Both the position numbers and the translations under genes were made by a program. Below are positions 12,263-25,021 of a DNA stretch of 64,000 bases, one piece after another. The stretch's first letter is position 1; each line of letters begins with the position of its first letter. The stretch is from positions 1-64,000 of the forward strand of contig JNEM01013441.1 of NCBI GenBank assembly GCA_000697335.1, given 5' to 3'. The notes below the pieces were generated by a model, which saw nothing but the letters and a program-made list of their open reading frames with translations, was not told where the DNA came from and did not search any database. The stretch is from Conidiobolus incongruus B7586 (Eukaryota; Entomophthoromycota; Entomophthoromycetes; Entomophthorales; Conidiobolaceae).

Positions 12263-13366
12263 TTAATTTTGGATATTATTTAAAATAGTAACCTTCAATT
12301 GAGTAATTTTATCAAATTGATTAACTAGCTTATTTAAAGGATGATTGATATCGAATAAGTTGTTAATTAAAAATAAAATAGAAAATAATGTTATATCCAA
12401 TTCGTTAGGTAAACTATAATTAAAGTTAATAAATATGTGAATGATATAAGATGGTAGATTTACTTTGAATTTGAGAAATATTCGCCTTGTAAATTGGTAT
12501 TGAGTTGATTTAAAATCAATTCAATATCTGTCAAAATCTATTTAAAATATATATATTAATTATAATTTTAATAAAATAATAAAAAAGTCTTACATCATCA
12601 TGGCTCAAATTAGATAATCTCTCACCAACCTTTTGCAAGGTATCGTTTTGATATTGTTTGGATAGGGATTGATTTAATGGGAATGGCTGATTTTTAAACC
12701 AATTATTTTTTAAAATAGAATCATAGCCATCAGTAACGATGAAGTAATCCTAGATAATATTTAATAATTATAGACAAATAAAAATAATTATGATAATTTA
12801 CAAGTCCTAATCCCAATTTTTGTTCTACTAAATAAACTAAACTGAAATCATCTAAGTTCAGGTTCTAAAATATGATAAAAATCCATTAATATTATTATAA
12901 ATTAATATATTACAAATTATAAATACCTTATTAAATTTTAACAAATCATCCATCTCTTTAAGGATTGAAGGTTCTCCTTTAGGATTTAATAAAAATGGTA
13001 GCCTGCCTGTATTTCATTATTTTAGCTCAGACTATTATTAATAAATATTATAAAGATAATAATTACCAATTGGTGACATTAATTGACTGTTAGCAATTTC
13101 AATATTAACATTTTCTTGAGGATAAAAGTGCAAATAAATCTAAATGCAATAAATTAAAACAATTGGTAAATTTATACTATAAGATAATTTACTTGATATT
13201 TGAGACTTTGCCACTCTCTGGAATATTTCAGTTCATTGCTGATATAAGGAGCAATAAATAGAGTAGAAGTAGTTGATTTGGAAGAGGTGCTGGAAGTAGG
13301 GTGGATAATTAATGGAAATTTATTTGGGATAGTTTTAATGGATTTGGGTAATAAATTTGATAACAT
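12263..13366 (-). CDS. metaxin-like mitochondrial outer-membrane protein (7 exons)
   Basis: Exons (minus): 13193-13366, 13067-13139, 12927-13006, 12802-12864, 12594-12749, 12464-12537, 12263-12413; 771 nt, 256 aa; the frame closes through six GT-AG introns. The stretch QLMSPIGRLPFLLNP matches the metaxin/glutathione-S-transferase N-terminal fold (metaxin 2 has EYMSPTGKLPFL). The following FPLNQSL resembles the FPLNW of metaxin 2, and the C-terminal all-helical part with ELDITLFSILFLI corresponds to the GST-C region. Metaxins (Sam35/Sam37 in yeast) are cytosol-facing receptors of the SAM complex, which inserts beta-barrel proteins in the mitochondrial outer membrane. Lacks an obvious C-terminal membrane anchor. 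A poly(A)-tailed insert sits about 50 bp upstream of its start codon. Confidence 0.75.
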
Positions 13367-13402
13367 CTTTTAATTTATTCGTATTATGATTTCGTTATTA
13401 AT

Positions 13403-13681
13403 AAAAAACAATATTATGAATGAAGAAGATTTTTATTAGACCTAAGGACGAATAAAAGCGATATTTTGCAGAATATATTGATCCGTAACTTGTGGGATCT
13501 ACCCAAAGATACGGTTCCAGAGTTAAGGGTTTTGTTTGTATTGGGAGTTATTGGGGATAAAGTAATAACAGTATACTTAAGAGTGGGAGGGGATTGTAAA
13601 TGTTATTATGGGGTATGGAATGGTGTTAGCAGTTTAAGGACTTACTAAGGTCCAAAAAAAAAAAAAAAAAAAACAATATTA
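13403..13681 (+). mobile_element. retroposed insert with poly(A) tail and target-site duplication (SINE-like)
   Basis: A block of visibly higher GC (13417-13653) ends in an uninterrupted run of 20 A (13654-13673). The 14-mer AAAAAACAATATTA occurs at 13403-13416 and again at 13668-13681, directly flanking the block; since the A-run overlaps the tail, the informative duplicated part is CAATATTA. GGAC and GTCC at 13638-13653 can pair just before the tail. Poly(A) plus direct repeat is what LINE-driven retroposition leaves. About 237 bp without a recognisable protein suggests a SINE or a small retroposed RNA; I see no clear tRNA A or B box. It lies between the metaxin start and the 3' end of the methyltransferase gene. 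A 60-codon frame inside it is unlikely to be a gene. Confidence 0.5.
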
Positions 13682-13770
13682 ACATATGAAATAATTTAAA
13701 TAATTAACCATTTGAACAAAATAATTATGGGATATAAGAATTGGAAAATATCATTTTATTTAATATTAAA

Positions 13771-15706
13771 TTAATAAATTTGCTCAATATTAGATAAACA
13801 CTTCTTTAAAATATTCAATTCATTAATTCTACAAATTATACCAAAATATTCTATATAATTTCTATTATTATTAAACTAAATAAAACAATATTAATATTTG
13901 GTTTAAAGGTTAATATTAATAGTATTTACCTTTGATTTTAATTCGTCAAACACTTTTGACAAATTCGAATCAATTTTAATCTCTTTTAGATCATTCTCTA
14001 TTAAATATTTAATCAAGTTGATAGCTTGCCTATGCTCATTAGAAATGGTTAGTTTTCTCTTCTTCTTGGATGGTGTGGTATCTTCAAAGTTGGAAGAGAG
14101 TGGAAATTGGTTTATAATTTCATCGAAATGGTGTAAAAGTTCATCGGAATCTTCAGACGTGTCGAAGATGCATTCTTCAGAGAATATTGTGTGGAGTAGG
14201 CAGATTAAACTCTTAGAGAATTGGCCGTTGAATTCAATACCATATTTCACTTTTTCAATGAGATTTTTGATTTCTTCTTCATCAGGATGCCCCTCATCTT
14301 CGTCTTCATGAGATTCGTCTTCTTCCATTTGAGAATCAATTTCAGAGTTGTCTTCATCAATTACGTCCCCGTCAATATCAGAGTGAACAGATTCCAAATC
14401 AGAAGTATTGATTTCTACTTCATCTTCTTGATCTATATTATCATCATCATCATTGTCGTCGATTTCATCTTCATCTTCAGCCTCGCTTTCGTCATCCTCA
14501 GGAATCAAATGAGGAGCAATTAAAGGGAACAAATGGGGAGACCAATTTAAAAACTTTCCAATTCTCTCTTCCACAAGCTCTGGCTTTAATTTGGTGAGTT
14601 TACAAACGGATTGTCCCAATTTGGTTAAATCGAAGTAGATGATATCGAAAGGATTTTCAGGAACGCTAAAACCGTATCTGGTCAATAAATAATCGTTTGG
14701 TAAGCCTTCGCCATAAGTGTTAAAGACTTCTTCGCCCTTCTTGGCAGGCCTTACAACTCTCATTTCCATCATATAATCGTTGATTTCATCGTCTTGATCT
14801 TTTTTGATTTCATCGATTTTGGATTGAGCTTGGTTATTGTCAGGAGATGCAATATCCAAAAGAGGCGGAATATCATAATCTTTAAATATTTCTTCAGTAG
14901 GAATTGGTTCTTCATCATCCAATTCTTCCAATTGCTCGTAGTGAGCGCAAGTGCCATTACTGCCACAATAGGGACATACGTCATTATCGCATTCAATATG
15001 AACATTTTCAGCAGTGATGTGATGATTGAAAAGATCGGCTAAAGGTACCATAGCTCTACCATGAAAGTTATCTACATCAAAAGCTCTAGAAGAGATCCAA
15101 GATGTAACTTTAGTATAAACATCATAATTAAAGTATTCATCCTTAAAAATTTCTCTATTAGCTTCAATAAATGGCTGAACGATAGTTTCGTAATCCTCCT
15201 TCAATTCCTCTGTCAATTTGATTAATGTACTCAACACTCGAGTACCCTTCAAAGTTTCCAATTGCTTTTCATTCCAGAATAATGGTAAAGGTTCATATTC
15301 GGGTAATGAATTTAAATAAGCGTACCATGGGGATTTTTCTTGCATTTGGAGTTCGAACATGATGGTTAGGGCCAATCCAACTCCTCCACCGATTTCGTTA
15401 TCTTCTAATAAATTACTTAAACCTCCCGATTGACAACTTAATATACTGGTTTTGGGAATTTTACAAACTATTTTTTTAAAAAATTAATTATATTATTTAA
15501 ATCAATAAACTTCAATATTAATAATTACCAACTTCATCTTCTTCAATATCAGACTTAGCACGAACAAAAAACGATTCATCCTTTGTATTCTGGTGATTTA
15601 CGACAATTTCTAATAAGTCAGTATTAAACCAAATATTTTCAGATTTGAACCATTTTATTAAATTGTTTAATTTTATTGATTGGCTATATTCTTTAAATTC
15701 TGACAT
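13771..15706 (-). CDS. SET-domain protein lysine methyltransferase, Rkm3/Set10-like (3 exons)
   Basis: Exons: 15529-15706, 13930-15467, 13771-13875; 1821 nt, 606 aa. The N-terminus has the SET-N part (SGGLSNLLEDNEIGGGVGLAL, residue about 75 on), then the iSET; the catalytic C-terminal SET motif is FNTYGEGLPNDYLLTRYGF, the form found in ribosomal lysine methyltransferases of the Rkm3/Rkm4/SETD6 group. Between SET-N and SET-C is LADLFNHH.. followed by a small Cys/His cluster (CPYCGSNGTCAH), as in Rkm3/Set10 relatives. A long Asp/Glu-rich, disordered stretch interrupts the C-terminal substrate-binding region. The last 35-codon exon (FNNNRNYIEYFGIICRINEL) is short but restores the usual R..I..R..E..L C-terminal helix; reading through its donor would stop after seven more codons. 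Probable substrates are ribosomal proteins (inference). Confidence 0.85.
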
Positions 15707-16403
15707 TATTTTTTGATATTTTATTAAAAATATTGATTAAAATCACAGATTAATATATTTAGGCTTTGATTTAATGATTTTGAAATTGTGGGATATATAA
15801 ATTGTTGACTGTAAATTTAAATAAATTTAATCAACAAACAATCAAATTATTTAAAATAAATAAATTTTATCAATTAGTAACTAATTAATTTCAAATCTAT
15901 ATAACTTTTATGTTCAGATAATTTTTATATCTTTTAATATATCTATTAAGATTTTAAAAATATTTTAATATTTAATTAAAATTATAAATACTTGAATCAA
16001 ATTCAAACTGAATTTAATTATAAAAAATTGATATATTGAATTCTACATAATATAAATTATTTTTATTTAAAGATCGCAATAAAATTATCAAATAGATTAA
16101 AATTAATTATATCAATCATAATTCATTCAAATTCGCAGTATCATAATGGATATTTAAATGAAAGAGTTATTCAAGTTAATATTTTAGTCAGCAATAAAAA
16201 CGATATTGTTTTAGAATGATTTAAATATCATTGGTTGGTAAAAATATATGAAGATCAAAAGCAAAATAATCAAGAAAATTACAATAACAAATAAGTCAAT
16301 AAATGCCTAAAATTTATAATTAATTTAAATTTTTAGAAGTTATATTTCATTTAATTGATTAAAGGATTTTTTTGAAATAGAGGATAAAAGAGAGAGATTG
16401 GAA
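15707..16403. other. spacer
   Basis: AT-rich sequence upstream of the methyltransferase gene and downstream of the complex I gene; no feature recognised. Confidence 0.5.
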
Positions 16404-17917
16404 TTAACGATCGACTTCACCGAATACTAAATCACTAGTACCGACAATTGTAACAACATCAGCTAAAGTGTGACCTCTGGCTAATTCGTCCATAGCAGCC
16501 AAGTGAGCGAAACCAGGGGCCTTGATGTGGCAACGGTAAGGGCGATTGGAACCATCAGAAACAATGTAGACACCGAATTCACCCTTAGGAGCTTCAATAG
16601 CAGTATAGGTTTCACCCTTAGGGACGTGGAAACCTTCAGAGTATAATTTAAAGTGATGGATCAAAGCTTCCATACTTTCTTTCATGGTAGCACGAGGAGG
16701 AGGGACAATCTTAGCATCGTCAACCTTGACGGGACCTTCAGGCATCTTGTTGAGACATTGGTTGATAATACGGATAGATTGACGCATTTCTTCAACGCGA
16801 ATCAAGAAACGATCGTAACAATCACCAGTGGTACCAACAGGGACGTCGAATTCGACTTGATCGTAGGCATCATAAGGAGCTTCCTTACGGATATCCCAGG
16901 GGATACCAGAACCACGCAGCATAGGACCGGAGAAACCCCAATCTAAGGCCTTTTGAGCGCTGACTTTACCGACTTCAGTTAAACGGTTGATCCAAATTCT
17001 GTTTCCAGAAAGCAATTCTTCAACTTCATCTAAGCGAGAGGGGTAGTTTTCGGCCCACTTGTAAATATCTTCCAACAAGTTGATAGGAAGGTCTAAGGCA
17101 ACACCACCAGGCCTGACATAGGCAGCGTGCATACGAGCACCAGAAACACGTTCATAGAATTCCATCATACGTTCACGTTCTTCGAATAACCACAAAAGAG
17201 GAGTGGTAGCACCAACGTCAAGAGCGTGAGAACCGACAGCCATACAGTGATTTAAAATACGGGTGATCTCAGCAAACATAGTACGGATCCATTTGGCACG
17301 TTCGGGACATTCAATATTTAATAATTTTTCAACAGCCAAGGAATAACATTGTTCGTTGGTCATCATAGAAACGTAATCCAGACGATCAAAATAGGGTAAA
17401 GCTTGCATGTAAGTCTTATACTCACATAACTTTTCAGTACCACGATGAAGTAATCCGACGTGAGGATCAGCACGTAAAATTTCTTCACCACTTAATTCTA
17501 AAATTAAACGCAATACACCGTGAGCAGCAGGATGTTGAGGACCAAAGTTAATAGTGAAATTTCTCAATTTGGTATCGTCAAAATCGTTAACCTCTACAAA
17601 ATTAAGAGTTAATAATTTGTTTTAGTAATAATGAAAATAATTGATTTTAATGGTAGATTAATTCAATATAGAGATTTTGATTAAAAAATTTTAAGATTTA
17701 AAAACTAATCATTACCAACATAAGGAGCGGTGTCTTCATCACCAGACCAAGGTAAAGGACGAGTAGCAGCAGCTAAAGCGGGGTTGATTTTCTTTTTATG
17801 AACATGAGGATTGGCAGTTGCCATAGATCTGGCAATGTTCAAGTTGCTGAAAGCGAAGTTTTTAATTGAAGAAGTGTTGCGAAGTAAGCTTTTAGAAAGC
17901 AAAAATCTTGAGGCCAT
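16404..17917 (-). CDS. NDUFS2: NADH:ubiquinone oxidoreductase 49-kDa subunit (complex I, 2 exons)
   Basis: Core peripheral-arm subunit of mitochondrial complex I, forming the quinone pocket with PSST next to cluster N2. Exons 17716-17917 and 16404-17593; 1392 nt, 463 aa; one GT-AG intron of 122 nt, longer than most here. Residues 1 to about 35 are an Arg/Ser/Leu-rich presequence ([17 protein letters not shown]) for mitochondrial import. The mature part opens with [19 protein letters not shown], the NuoD/49-kDa signature containing the quinone-site His; [13 protein letters not shown] and the C-terminal LVFGEVDR ending are diagnostic. Length matches the family. Nuclear location plus presequence shows an aerobic fungus with classical complex I, arguing against Saccharomyces-like yeasts, anaerobic chytrids and microsporidia. 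Confidence 0.97.
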
Positions 17918-20161
17918 TTTTGAAGTTGATTATGATAATTCAGATAAGTTCCAGCAAGGGTAAACAATCAAATTGAAGGTGATAGCTACAAATAATATGA
18001 AAGAATAAAGATTAATTTGTATATTATCAGCTGATTGATGATTGTATTATAAATCTTTCAAACTAAAATCAACGTTTTATGATAAAGGTTCCAGTCAAAC
18101 TATTTACTATTTTAATGATTAGATCTTATCAATTAAAAATATGGTATTAATTTGTTTCATCATTCATCATAAAAATTTCATTCTTTCCTTTTTAGTACAC
18201 ATAATTATCTCAACTTTATATTCAAGTTTACACTTCTTAAATATAATATTTTTTTCATAAATAGTATTACTTCAAATTAAAAAATAAGGTATTTTTCCAT
18301 AACTTTTTACTAGAATATATACTTCAACTATTTGGCCTTATATTATACAATTATATTATTAATAAATTAATCACAAAAATTAAACAAATGGAAAATATTA
18401 CTTGATTTAAAAATATATTAAGATATTTATTACAATGTTTAGTGTATTTTATTATGATAACTCTGAATATTTTATCAAAGGTTTTTATAAACTATGATTG
18501 TATTACAAAGCATTGAATGGATGCGAAATTTTTCTATCAGAAAACTAATGAATATAAAATTTGTTAATATGTATACATATGGTATAGTTTTTAAACATCT
18601 CATTTTTATATGTAACATATTGAATATTTTGAGACCAATTCTAGATAAATTCATATTAAGGTTAGTATGATTTTATCTGTACTTGAACGATAAATAATAA
18701 TATACTGTTTGTAAGATAAAATATATATATATAACTTTTACCTTTATTGATTGAAGCGATATTATACTGATCAATGTTAAATGACAATTGATCATATGAA
18801 CCTTCACTGTTTTCAAATAGGCACTGGAAATAAAATTAAAAAAATATACTTGAATAGTTTTACATATTTAATAAATACATAATAATTTTTCATATTTTCA
18901 TATTTTCATGATGAATATAAAATTACAATATTAACTATTAATATTTCATAATATTGATGATTATTATAAATATTGGGATTATATATTTTAATTCAACTTG
19001 TAATCTCATAACGATTTTTTGCTTTAGCTATTAGAATTTTTTAATATCTCATTATTTTCAATTATCTAAATAATTTTATTAATACATAAGTTAAATTCAA
19101 ATTTCAATGACTTTTATATCTAATACATATCTTCATTATAGTTTACCTGATATACTTTAATGTGCAAATAAAATTCTTTTGAACTCCACTATTGCTTAAG
19201 ATTTCAGAAAAATCATGATAGTGCTAATTTATTCTTATATAAGTTACAGTTGAGAAACATAGATAATACATATTTTAAAAATGATATTAAAGGATTTTAT
19301 GTATTTCTGTATCGTGTCAATCTGTATTATCATATAAAATCAACAAATCGTTTACTGGATTGAAACATTTAAGTAGTAGGACAACTGCTATAGATTGTGC
19401 TTATAATATATCACTTTATGAAAATTTCATCACATATTCCAATATACTGAAAGTTCATTTTCAAAAATATAAATAAATGTTCAATTATAAAACTTAAAGC
19501 TTAAATATGTATCTTCCTAATGAATTTATAGGTTTTGTATTATTTATATTTAATTCACATTAGTTTATAATATTGCAATTGTTTTTTAATAAAATATAAA
19601 ACAAAGTTTTGTAACCAATGGGTGATATAAATTAATGTTTGGATAATGATATTAGTAAGATATATCATTTTCAAGGTTTATCAATTCCTTGGATATTATA
19701 GGCAAATATTTATATTGCATTATATTAAGGGATATCATTTTGGACAATCCTTAAAATTTTCATAAAATATCGAAATGTTTGTTTAATATTTAACCTGATA
19801 TGATTTTACTTTATGAAAATAAGTATAATAAATATGAAATAAATAAATTCAAATCGAACATATAGATGTACTCAATTTAATAATTTAAAGATAAATATAA
19901 AATTAATAGAGAAATTTTGTGTTCTTTAAACAAGATGATGGGTATGCACTATAATTCCCCAATTTCAAGCTATATGATACATAAATAGTATTGAATCATT
20001 AATTAATCCCATGAATTTAACGATTGAGTCAAAGTATTTATTGAATTGACCACCTAATTAAATAATTCAAAATTACAAAAATTACTAAATTCAATTCAAT
20101 TAAAGAGTTAAAATAATCTTAATCAATTAAATTTAGTCATTTATTAAACAGATTTAACATT
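17918..20161. other. AT-rich spacer, 2.2 kb
   Basis: Divergent intergenic region between the complex I gene (minus) and the PHD gene (plus), so it should carry two promoters. No gene or transposon recognised. Confidence 0.5.
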
Positions 20162-21985
20162 ATGGAAGAGAACGACATTTCTTCAAGCCCATTGACATCC
20201 ATTTTATCTTCTTTGACTTCGCTCGGGTCGAGTCCTCCACCCTCTCCTGAACTTCCCCCTATTCAGCCACAAGCTAAAATGGAATCCCCTGCTTCCAACT
20301 TGAAATCACCAATGAAACAATCTCAAAGGCTCAAGCGTCCAGTTAAGCCCACTGTCTCCGTCAGCGACCTTTTAACAGACTACAGTCATTGGGATTTTCG
20401 CTTAGGCAATATGACAATTGACCAAGCCAATAAAATTCTGCAAGCAGAAGATGAAGGGGAAGATTCTGAAGACTATATTTCAAGACAAGACTTTATTAAA
20501 CAGAGTTCTGAGTAAGTGTATTGTATAATTAAATTCAAATTTTAAAGTTTCTTAAACCATTTCATAGATTGGAAAAAGAAATAGAAAATTTAATTTCCCA
20601 GCAATTACCCAACTCTCTTAAAAAACCCACTTTATCCGATGCTGAAATCCTTTCAAATCATCTAGCAAATAAGAAAAACCACACCATATGCTCGGTATGT
20701 GACAATGAGGGAGATATGGTATGCTGCGACGGTTGTCCACGTTCATTCCACTTTTCATGCTTTGTACCTCCTTTGGATTCCAATAATTTACCAGAAGGTT
20801 TATGGTATTGCTATGAGTGCAAACCCAGAAAAATTGAAAGAAAGTCTACTAATCCTTATTTGAACAAATTTCTTGATGGAATATCTAAGCTCAATCCTTC
20901 ATGCTTTGAAATTTCAGGGAGTTTGATAAAGGAATTTCAAGGTTTAATTCAAAATCAAGAAGGAGATTATGTAGATAATAGAAGAGCTAAAACTGATAAA
21001 AAGAGGTAATATTATCTTTATCTACTTTATTTACTTTATTAATCTTTTCATAGATCTAACGAACTCGGAAATAATTGGGATAATATTATACTTAAAAATA
21101 TGGATTGTAATCCTCCCAAATCTTGTTTCTGGTGTAAGAAATCACGTCTTGTAGACCCATTAATTCAATGTGATTACTGTTCTTTAAATTGGCATTTAAG
21201 CTGCCTCAATCCACCACTTTCTGAGCCACCTAGGCCTGATAAGAAATTCATGTGTCCACATCATGTTGAACACCAAATGGGACCAATTTGGCAAAGAACA
21301 TTTAACCCTTATTCACTTACAATCGAAGATGACGAAAGAGAAAATAAGAAAATTAGACTAACTAGAATGAGTATTGATTCGTGGATCAGTAATACACAAC
21401 TCAAGAATAATAGTGTTGATTTTACGCAAGAAGAATCGGAATTAATAGCTCGGATATTTTGTGACAAAACCAAAAAGTAAGTCTAACTCGTTTTATTAAC
21501 TTTTTTATACTGAATTTTATTTAATAGAAATAAGCAAAATGGCGATAAAAATCACAAAAAATCAAAATATTCGAATGTTATCAATACGCATTCAAATGAT
21601 GAAACGGAGTCCTTTAGCAAAGAACTAAACCAGGTATGTTTAGCCACACTTTTTAGTAATATTGATATTTATCATGTCTAAATAGTTACTCAAATCCAAT
21701 GCATCCATCCAACACTCAACTTCGGAAGAAAGATTAGAACAGCTGTTAAACAAAATATCCGTAAGCTTTCATAAATTTTAAATTGAACTATTAGTCTAAA
21801 TCCATACTGAAATTATTTAGGAAAATACACAAGAATCAACACCCCCAGCTTCAACAGATGATACTGACAAAGCATTTGGTAAAATGGACTACTTTAAATA
21901 CTCCAAATTATCTAAAATTCAATCTCAATTATTACACAAAAATCCCAAGGAACTCATCCATGTATTGAAGTCAATCAGAAAATAA
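20162..21985 (+). CDS. two-PHD chromatin protein, Rco1/PHF12-like (6 exons)
   Basis: Exons 20162-20511, 20568-21005, 21054-21476, 21528-21633, 21686-21760, 21821-21985; 1557 nt, 518 aa. PHD1 at about 157-205 (CSVCDNEGDMVCCDGCPRSF, ending WYCYEC) has the complete Cys4-His-Cys3 set. PHD2 at about 288-336 (CFWCKKSRLVDPLIQCDYC, NWHLSCLNPPL) is the extended second finger of Rco1 and PHF12. The region between corresponds to the Sin3-interaction segment. The PHD1-linker-PHD2 order is that of Rco1, which with Eaf3 directs the Rpd3S histone deacetylase to H3K36-methylated gene bodies. The N-terminus is Ser/Pro-rich; the C-terminus, coded by three short exons, is polar with a short helix (YSKLSKIQSQLL). 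Assignment to Rpd3S is family inference. Confidence 0.85.
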
Positions 21986-22679
21986 TTAATTAATTATTCA
22001 TCTAAAAAGTATTTTCAACATTGTAATATTTTATCCTGTATTATTACTCTAATATTTTATTAGCAAAATATAATAAAATTTGTTCTACTATTGTATCAAT
22101 AGCTTAAGATACACTCTAAGCCTTAATTAATTCTCTGTTAATCTATTTTATTCTTCATGAATTTGTAGATATAAAACAAAAAAGTTATTAGTTATATGTT
22201 ATAAAATATAATATATTTTCAATGAAGCCATTTATTTTGTTTTAATTGATTTTTGTAATGTAAATATCGAAATTTTAGAATATTTAGCAATATTAACCTT
22301 TATCATTTAGTTTTTAGATTAAATGTTTAACAAAATTTGATTGAATATTAAATCATACATTATTAAGTTTTAATTCATAATTAATATTGATTAGTTCTCA
22401 ACTATTAAAAAATATACAGTTATATTGAATTCATTTGAATTTAATATTGTTTGATAAAATGACTATTGATCTCATACGCAATAATATTATTATGAAAGCT
22501 ATTTAATTTTAATGCGAAAAATTTGAATTTAGTTATTAATTTATTCATTAAGCTATGAATAAGAAGCTTTTGAAAAACATAAGCTAATTTCATAATGATA
22601 TAAAAATTGGTGTTATATATATTAAAGAGTTCGAATATAAATAATAATTTTAATTAGGTTTTTAATATGTCGCATTGAA
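21986..22679. other. spacer between convergent genes
   Basis: AT-rich 3' intergenic region shared by the PHD gene (plus) and the dehydrogenase gene (minus). No feature recognised. Confidence 0.5.
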
Positions 22680-23998
22680 TTAAGAGGAGTAATCATAAAA
22701 ACCTCTACCAGTCTTTTTACCCAACCAGCCGGCATCGACGTACTTTTGTAATAAGATGGCTGGACGGTATTTAGAATCACCTAATTCGTTGTGGAGTACT
22801 TTCATAATGGCCAAACAGGTATCCAATCCAATGAAATCGGCTAATGTTAAAGGTCCCATGGGGTGGTTGGTGCCCAATTTCATAGTGGTATCGATATCTT
22901 CTCTGGAGGCAATTCCCTATAAGATTCAATGTTAATCAATTGAATCTTTGATGATATATCATATGTAGTAAATACCTCTTGTAAAACCATAACAGCTTCA
23001 TTAATGTAGGGCATCAGTAATCTGTTGGCAATGAATCCAGGAATATCCTGACTCGAGGTAGTTGTCTTACCTAGTTGAAATGTTATTATTATATTCAATA
23101 ATTAGTTGAATCGGATCAATTATAGTTACCCATAGCTTTGGACAAAGTTAAAGTCTTTTCCAAGGTATCCTTAGAAGTGGCTAATCCAGAGATAATCTCA
23201 ACTAACTTCATGACGGGGACTATTAATTAAGTAATCGTTGTTAAGTGATATTATATTAAAATATGAACTGCTAATCAAATTACCTGGATTCATAAAATGC
23301 ATACCAATAACCTGTTCAGGACGTTTTGTAAAAGCAGCGATCTTAGTGATAGAGATACTGGAAGTATTGGTAGCCAAAATGGTGTGTTTGGGGGTGACTT
23401 TATCCAAAGTTGAAAAGATCTTGCCCTTCAATTCCAAGTTCTCAGAAACTGCTTCAACAATGAAGTCGGATTGATTGATTTTATCTTCCAAACTAGTAAC
23501 AGTAGTAACGCGAGATAAGATATTGTCCTTTTCTTCACTAGTTAGCTTTTGCTTGGTGACATCTTTTTCTAATAATTTGTCTAGGGTTGAAATGGTTGAG
23601 TATTTTTATAGAAAAACATAATTTATGTAATAATATATTACCACAAAACTTGAGGCCCTTTTCCAATTGAGTGGGGTTGGTATCCATCAAGATAACGTTG
23701 GGGATTTTGGCTTGGCGAGCAGCTACTAAAGCAATACCCAATCCCATTTGACCAGCTCCAACAACACCAAAAGTGTTGATACCATGTTCAATAGACTATC
23801 ATATATAGATTGTTTAACTGTGTCATAAATCGATATGATTAGTAATAATTACCTTATTACTCTTTAAAATAGCATTAGTATTGAAATGACGAACCTAATA
23901 ACAACAATATGATCAATACTCATTAAACATATAATGCATATAATATTTACTTGTCTAATTAAAGAATTTTTAACAATGCGATTACTAGCCCTCAACAT
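22680..23998 (-). CDS. HADH: L-3-hydroxyacyl-CoA dehydrogenase, mitochondrial (7 exons)
   Basis: Oxidises 3-hydroxyacyl-CoA to 3-ketoacyl-CoA with NAD+, third step of beta-oxidation. Exons: 23951-23998, 23853-23894, 23795-23642, 23284-23580, 23130-23219, 22976-23070, 22680-22916 (all minus); 963 nt, 320 aa, close to the 314 aa of human HADH. Residues 1-30, on two small exons, form a basic, Ser/Asn-rich import presequence ([20 protein letters not shown]). NAD-binding GAGQMG at 43-48 with the second-strand Asp in VILMDTNP; catalytic His about residue 176 in [16 protein letters not shown]-terminal domain with [15 protein letters not shown] and [16 protein letters not shown], ending GRGFYDYSS. 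All introns GT-AG, about 44-60 nt. A mitochondrial enzyme beside peroxisomal oxidation is common in non-yeast fungi. Confidence 0.95.
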
Positions 23999-24514
23999 TT
24001 TAATAATTGAATCAAACTTAACAGTAACGAAATAAAATCACATTTTATAAGCGAAACTTCTTTTGTGGTTTATAATGTGATGGATGAAAATCAGTCATAT
24101 GAATTCAACATCATCCAATCACCACCTTAAAAATTATTTGATGGCTGGGCCAATAATTCACGTGAATTCATCATTTTTACTTATTATCCTTACTTTAAAG
24201 CAATTATTTCAAATTTATACAGATATTCAAATAATCATCAATACCAAAATAATTCTTAAGAATTCCCAATTAATCAAAATAACAATTCATTAATATTTAA
24301 AGCATAATAAAGTCCAAAATATGAACGCTAATTCTCTAATTCTATTATTAAGATTTATTTTAATATTCTATTCTCTAAATAATACTGTGAAGCAAAATAA
24401 TTTTTAGTATTAGGGGTCTATATTGTTGAAATTCTTTCAATCTCTATCAAAACTTAGGATTGTGTGATCAAGTCTTTAGATTTCAGTGGTTCCAATTGAC
24501 CTGTTCTACTATCA

Positions 24515-24743
24515 TTAAAATTTCCATTCTTTTGATGGTCCATTTGAAAACTCTGCAACAATTTCTGTGGATTTGGAGGCAATGGATAATATTTCCAATA
24601 ATTCATCAGCCTTATCAAAATTTTTTGAAATTAAGATTTTGAGCATGATATTACCACGTTTTTATAATCTTTGATTTAGTTCATTCGTTGAAATTTTTGA
24701 AACTTAAAATACGTGAATTTATTGAATAGCCTAATTGTTTCAT
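24515..24743 (-). CDS. possible tiny three-exon gene (weak)
   Basis: Exons 24713-24743, a 14-nt exon, and 24515-24610 would give a 46-aa peptide ending VADELLEILSIASKSTEIVA... with two 44-nt GT-AG introns. The helical C-terminus faintly recalls a Mediator small subunit (Med11-like), but I cannot support a name. The spacer around it (23999-24939) is otherwise empty. The model rests only on splice motifs and could be chance. Confidence 0.2.
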
Positions 24744-24939
24744 GGAAATGGATTTGTTTAATTTGAATAAAAGTTGGTTATTAGAGAAATTGAAAATAAT
24801 TTGTATTGAAAATAAAATAATAATAATATGCTTGAAAAAATAATAGTATGGCTGTTAGTTTTGAATAATAAAATAAAATTGAAGAATTTGAATAAATTAT
24901 TTTATTATATTTAATGATAATCAATGTGACTGTTATTAA

Positions 24940-25021
24940 GACACTTTGGCGGAGTGGTTAACGCGGCGCCCTGCTAAGGCGTTTCCCTTTGGGAGCACAG
25001 GTTCGAATCCTGTAGGTGTCG
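24940..25021 (+). tRNA. tRNA-Ser (GCU)
   Basis: Acceptor GACACTT pairs with AGGTGTC (one G-U), D arm GGCGGAGTGGTTAACGC, anticodon loop CTGCTAA giving anticodon GCT (Ser AGY), a long class II variable arm (TTTCCCTTTGGGAG), and T arm CAGGTTCGAATCCTG. No intron, CCA not encoded. A-box-like and GGTTCGAATCC B-box promoter elements are intragenic. Confidence 0.95.

Noticed and set aside
13466-13648. 60-codon open frame
   Set aside because: It sits inside the poly(A)-tailed insert, shows no motif and needs no gene to explain it.
14221-14523. Plus-strand frame rich in Ile, Phe and Val resembling a membrane protein
   Set aside because: It is the complement of the Asp/Glu-rich tract of the SET methyltransferase gene.
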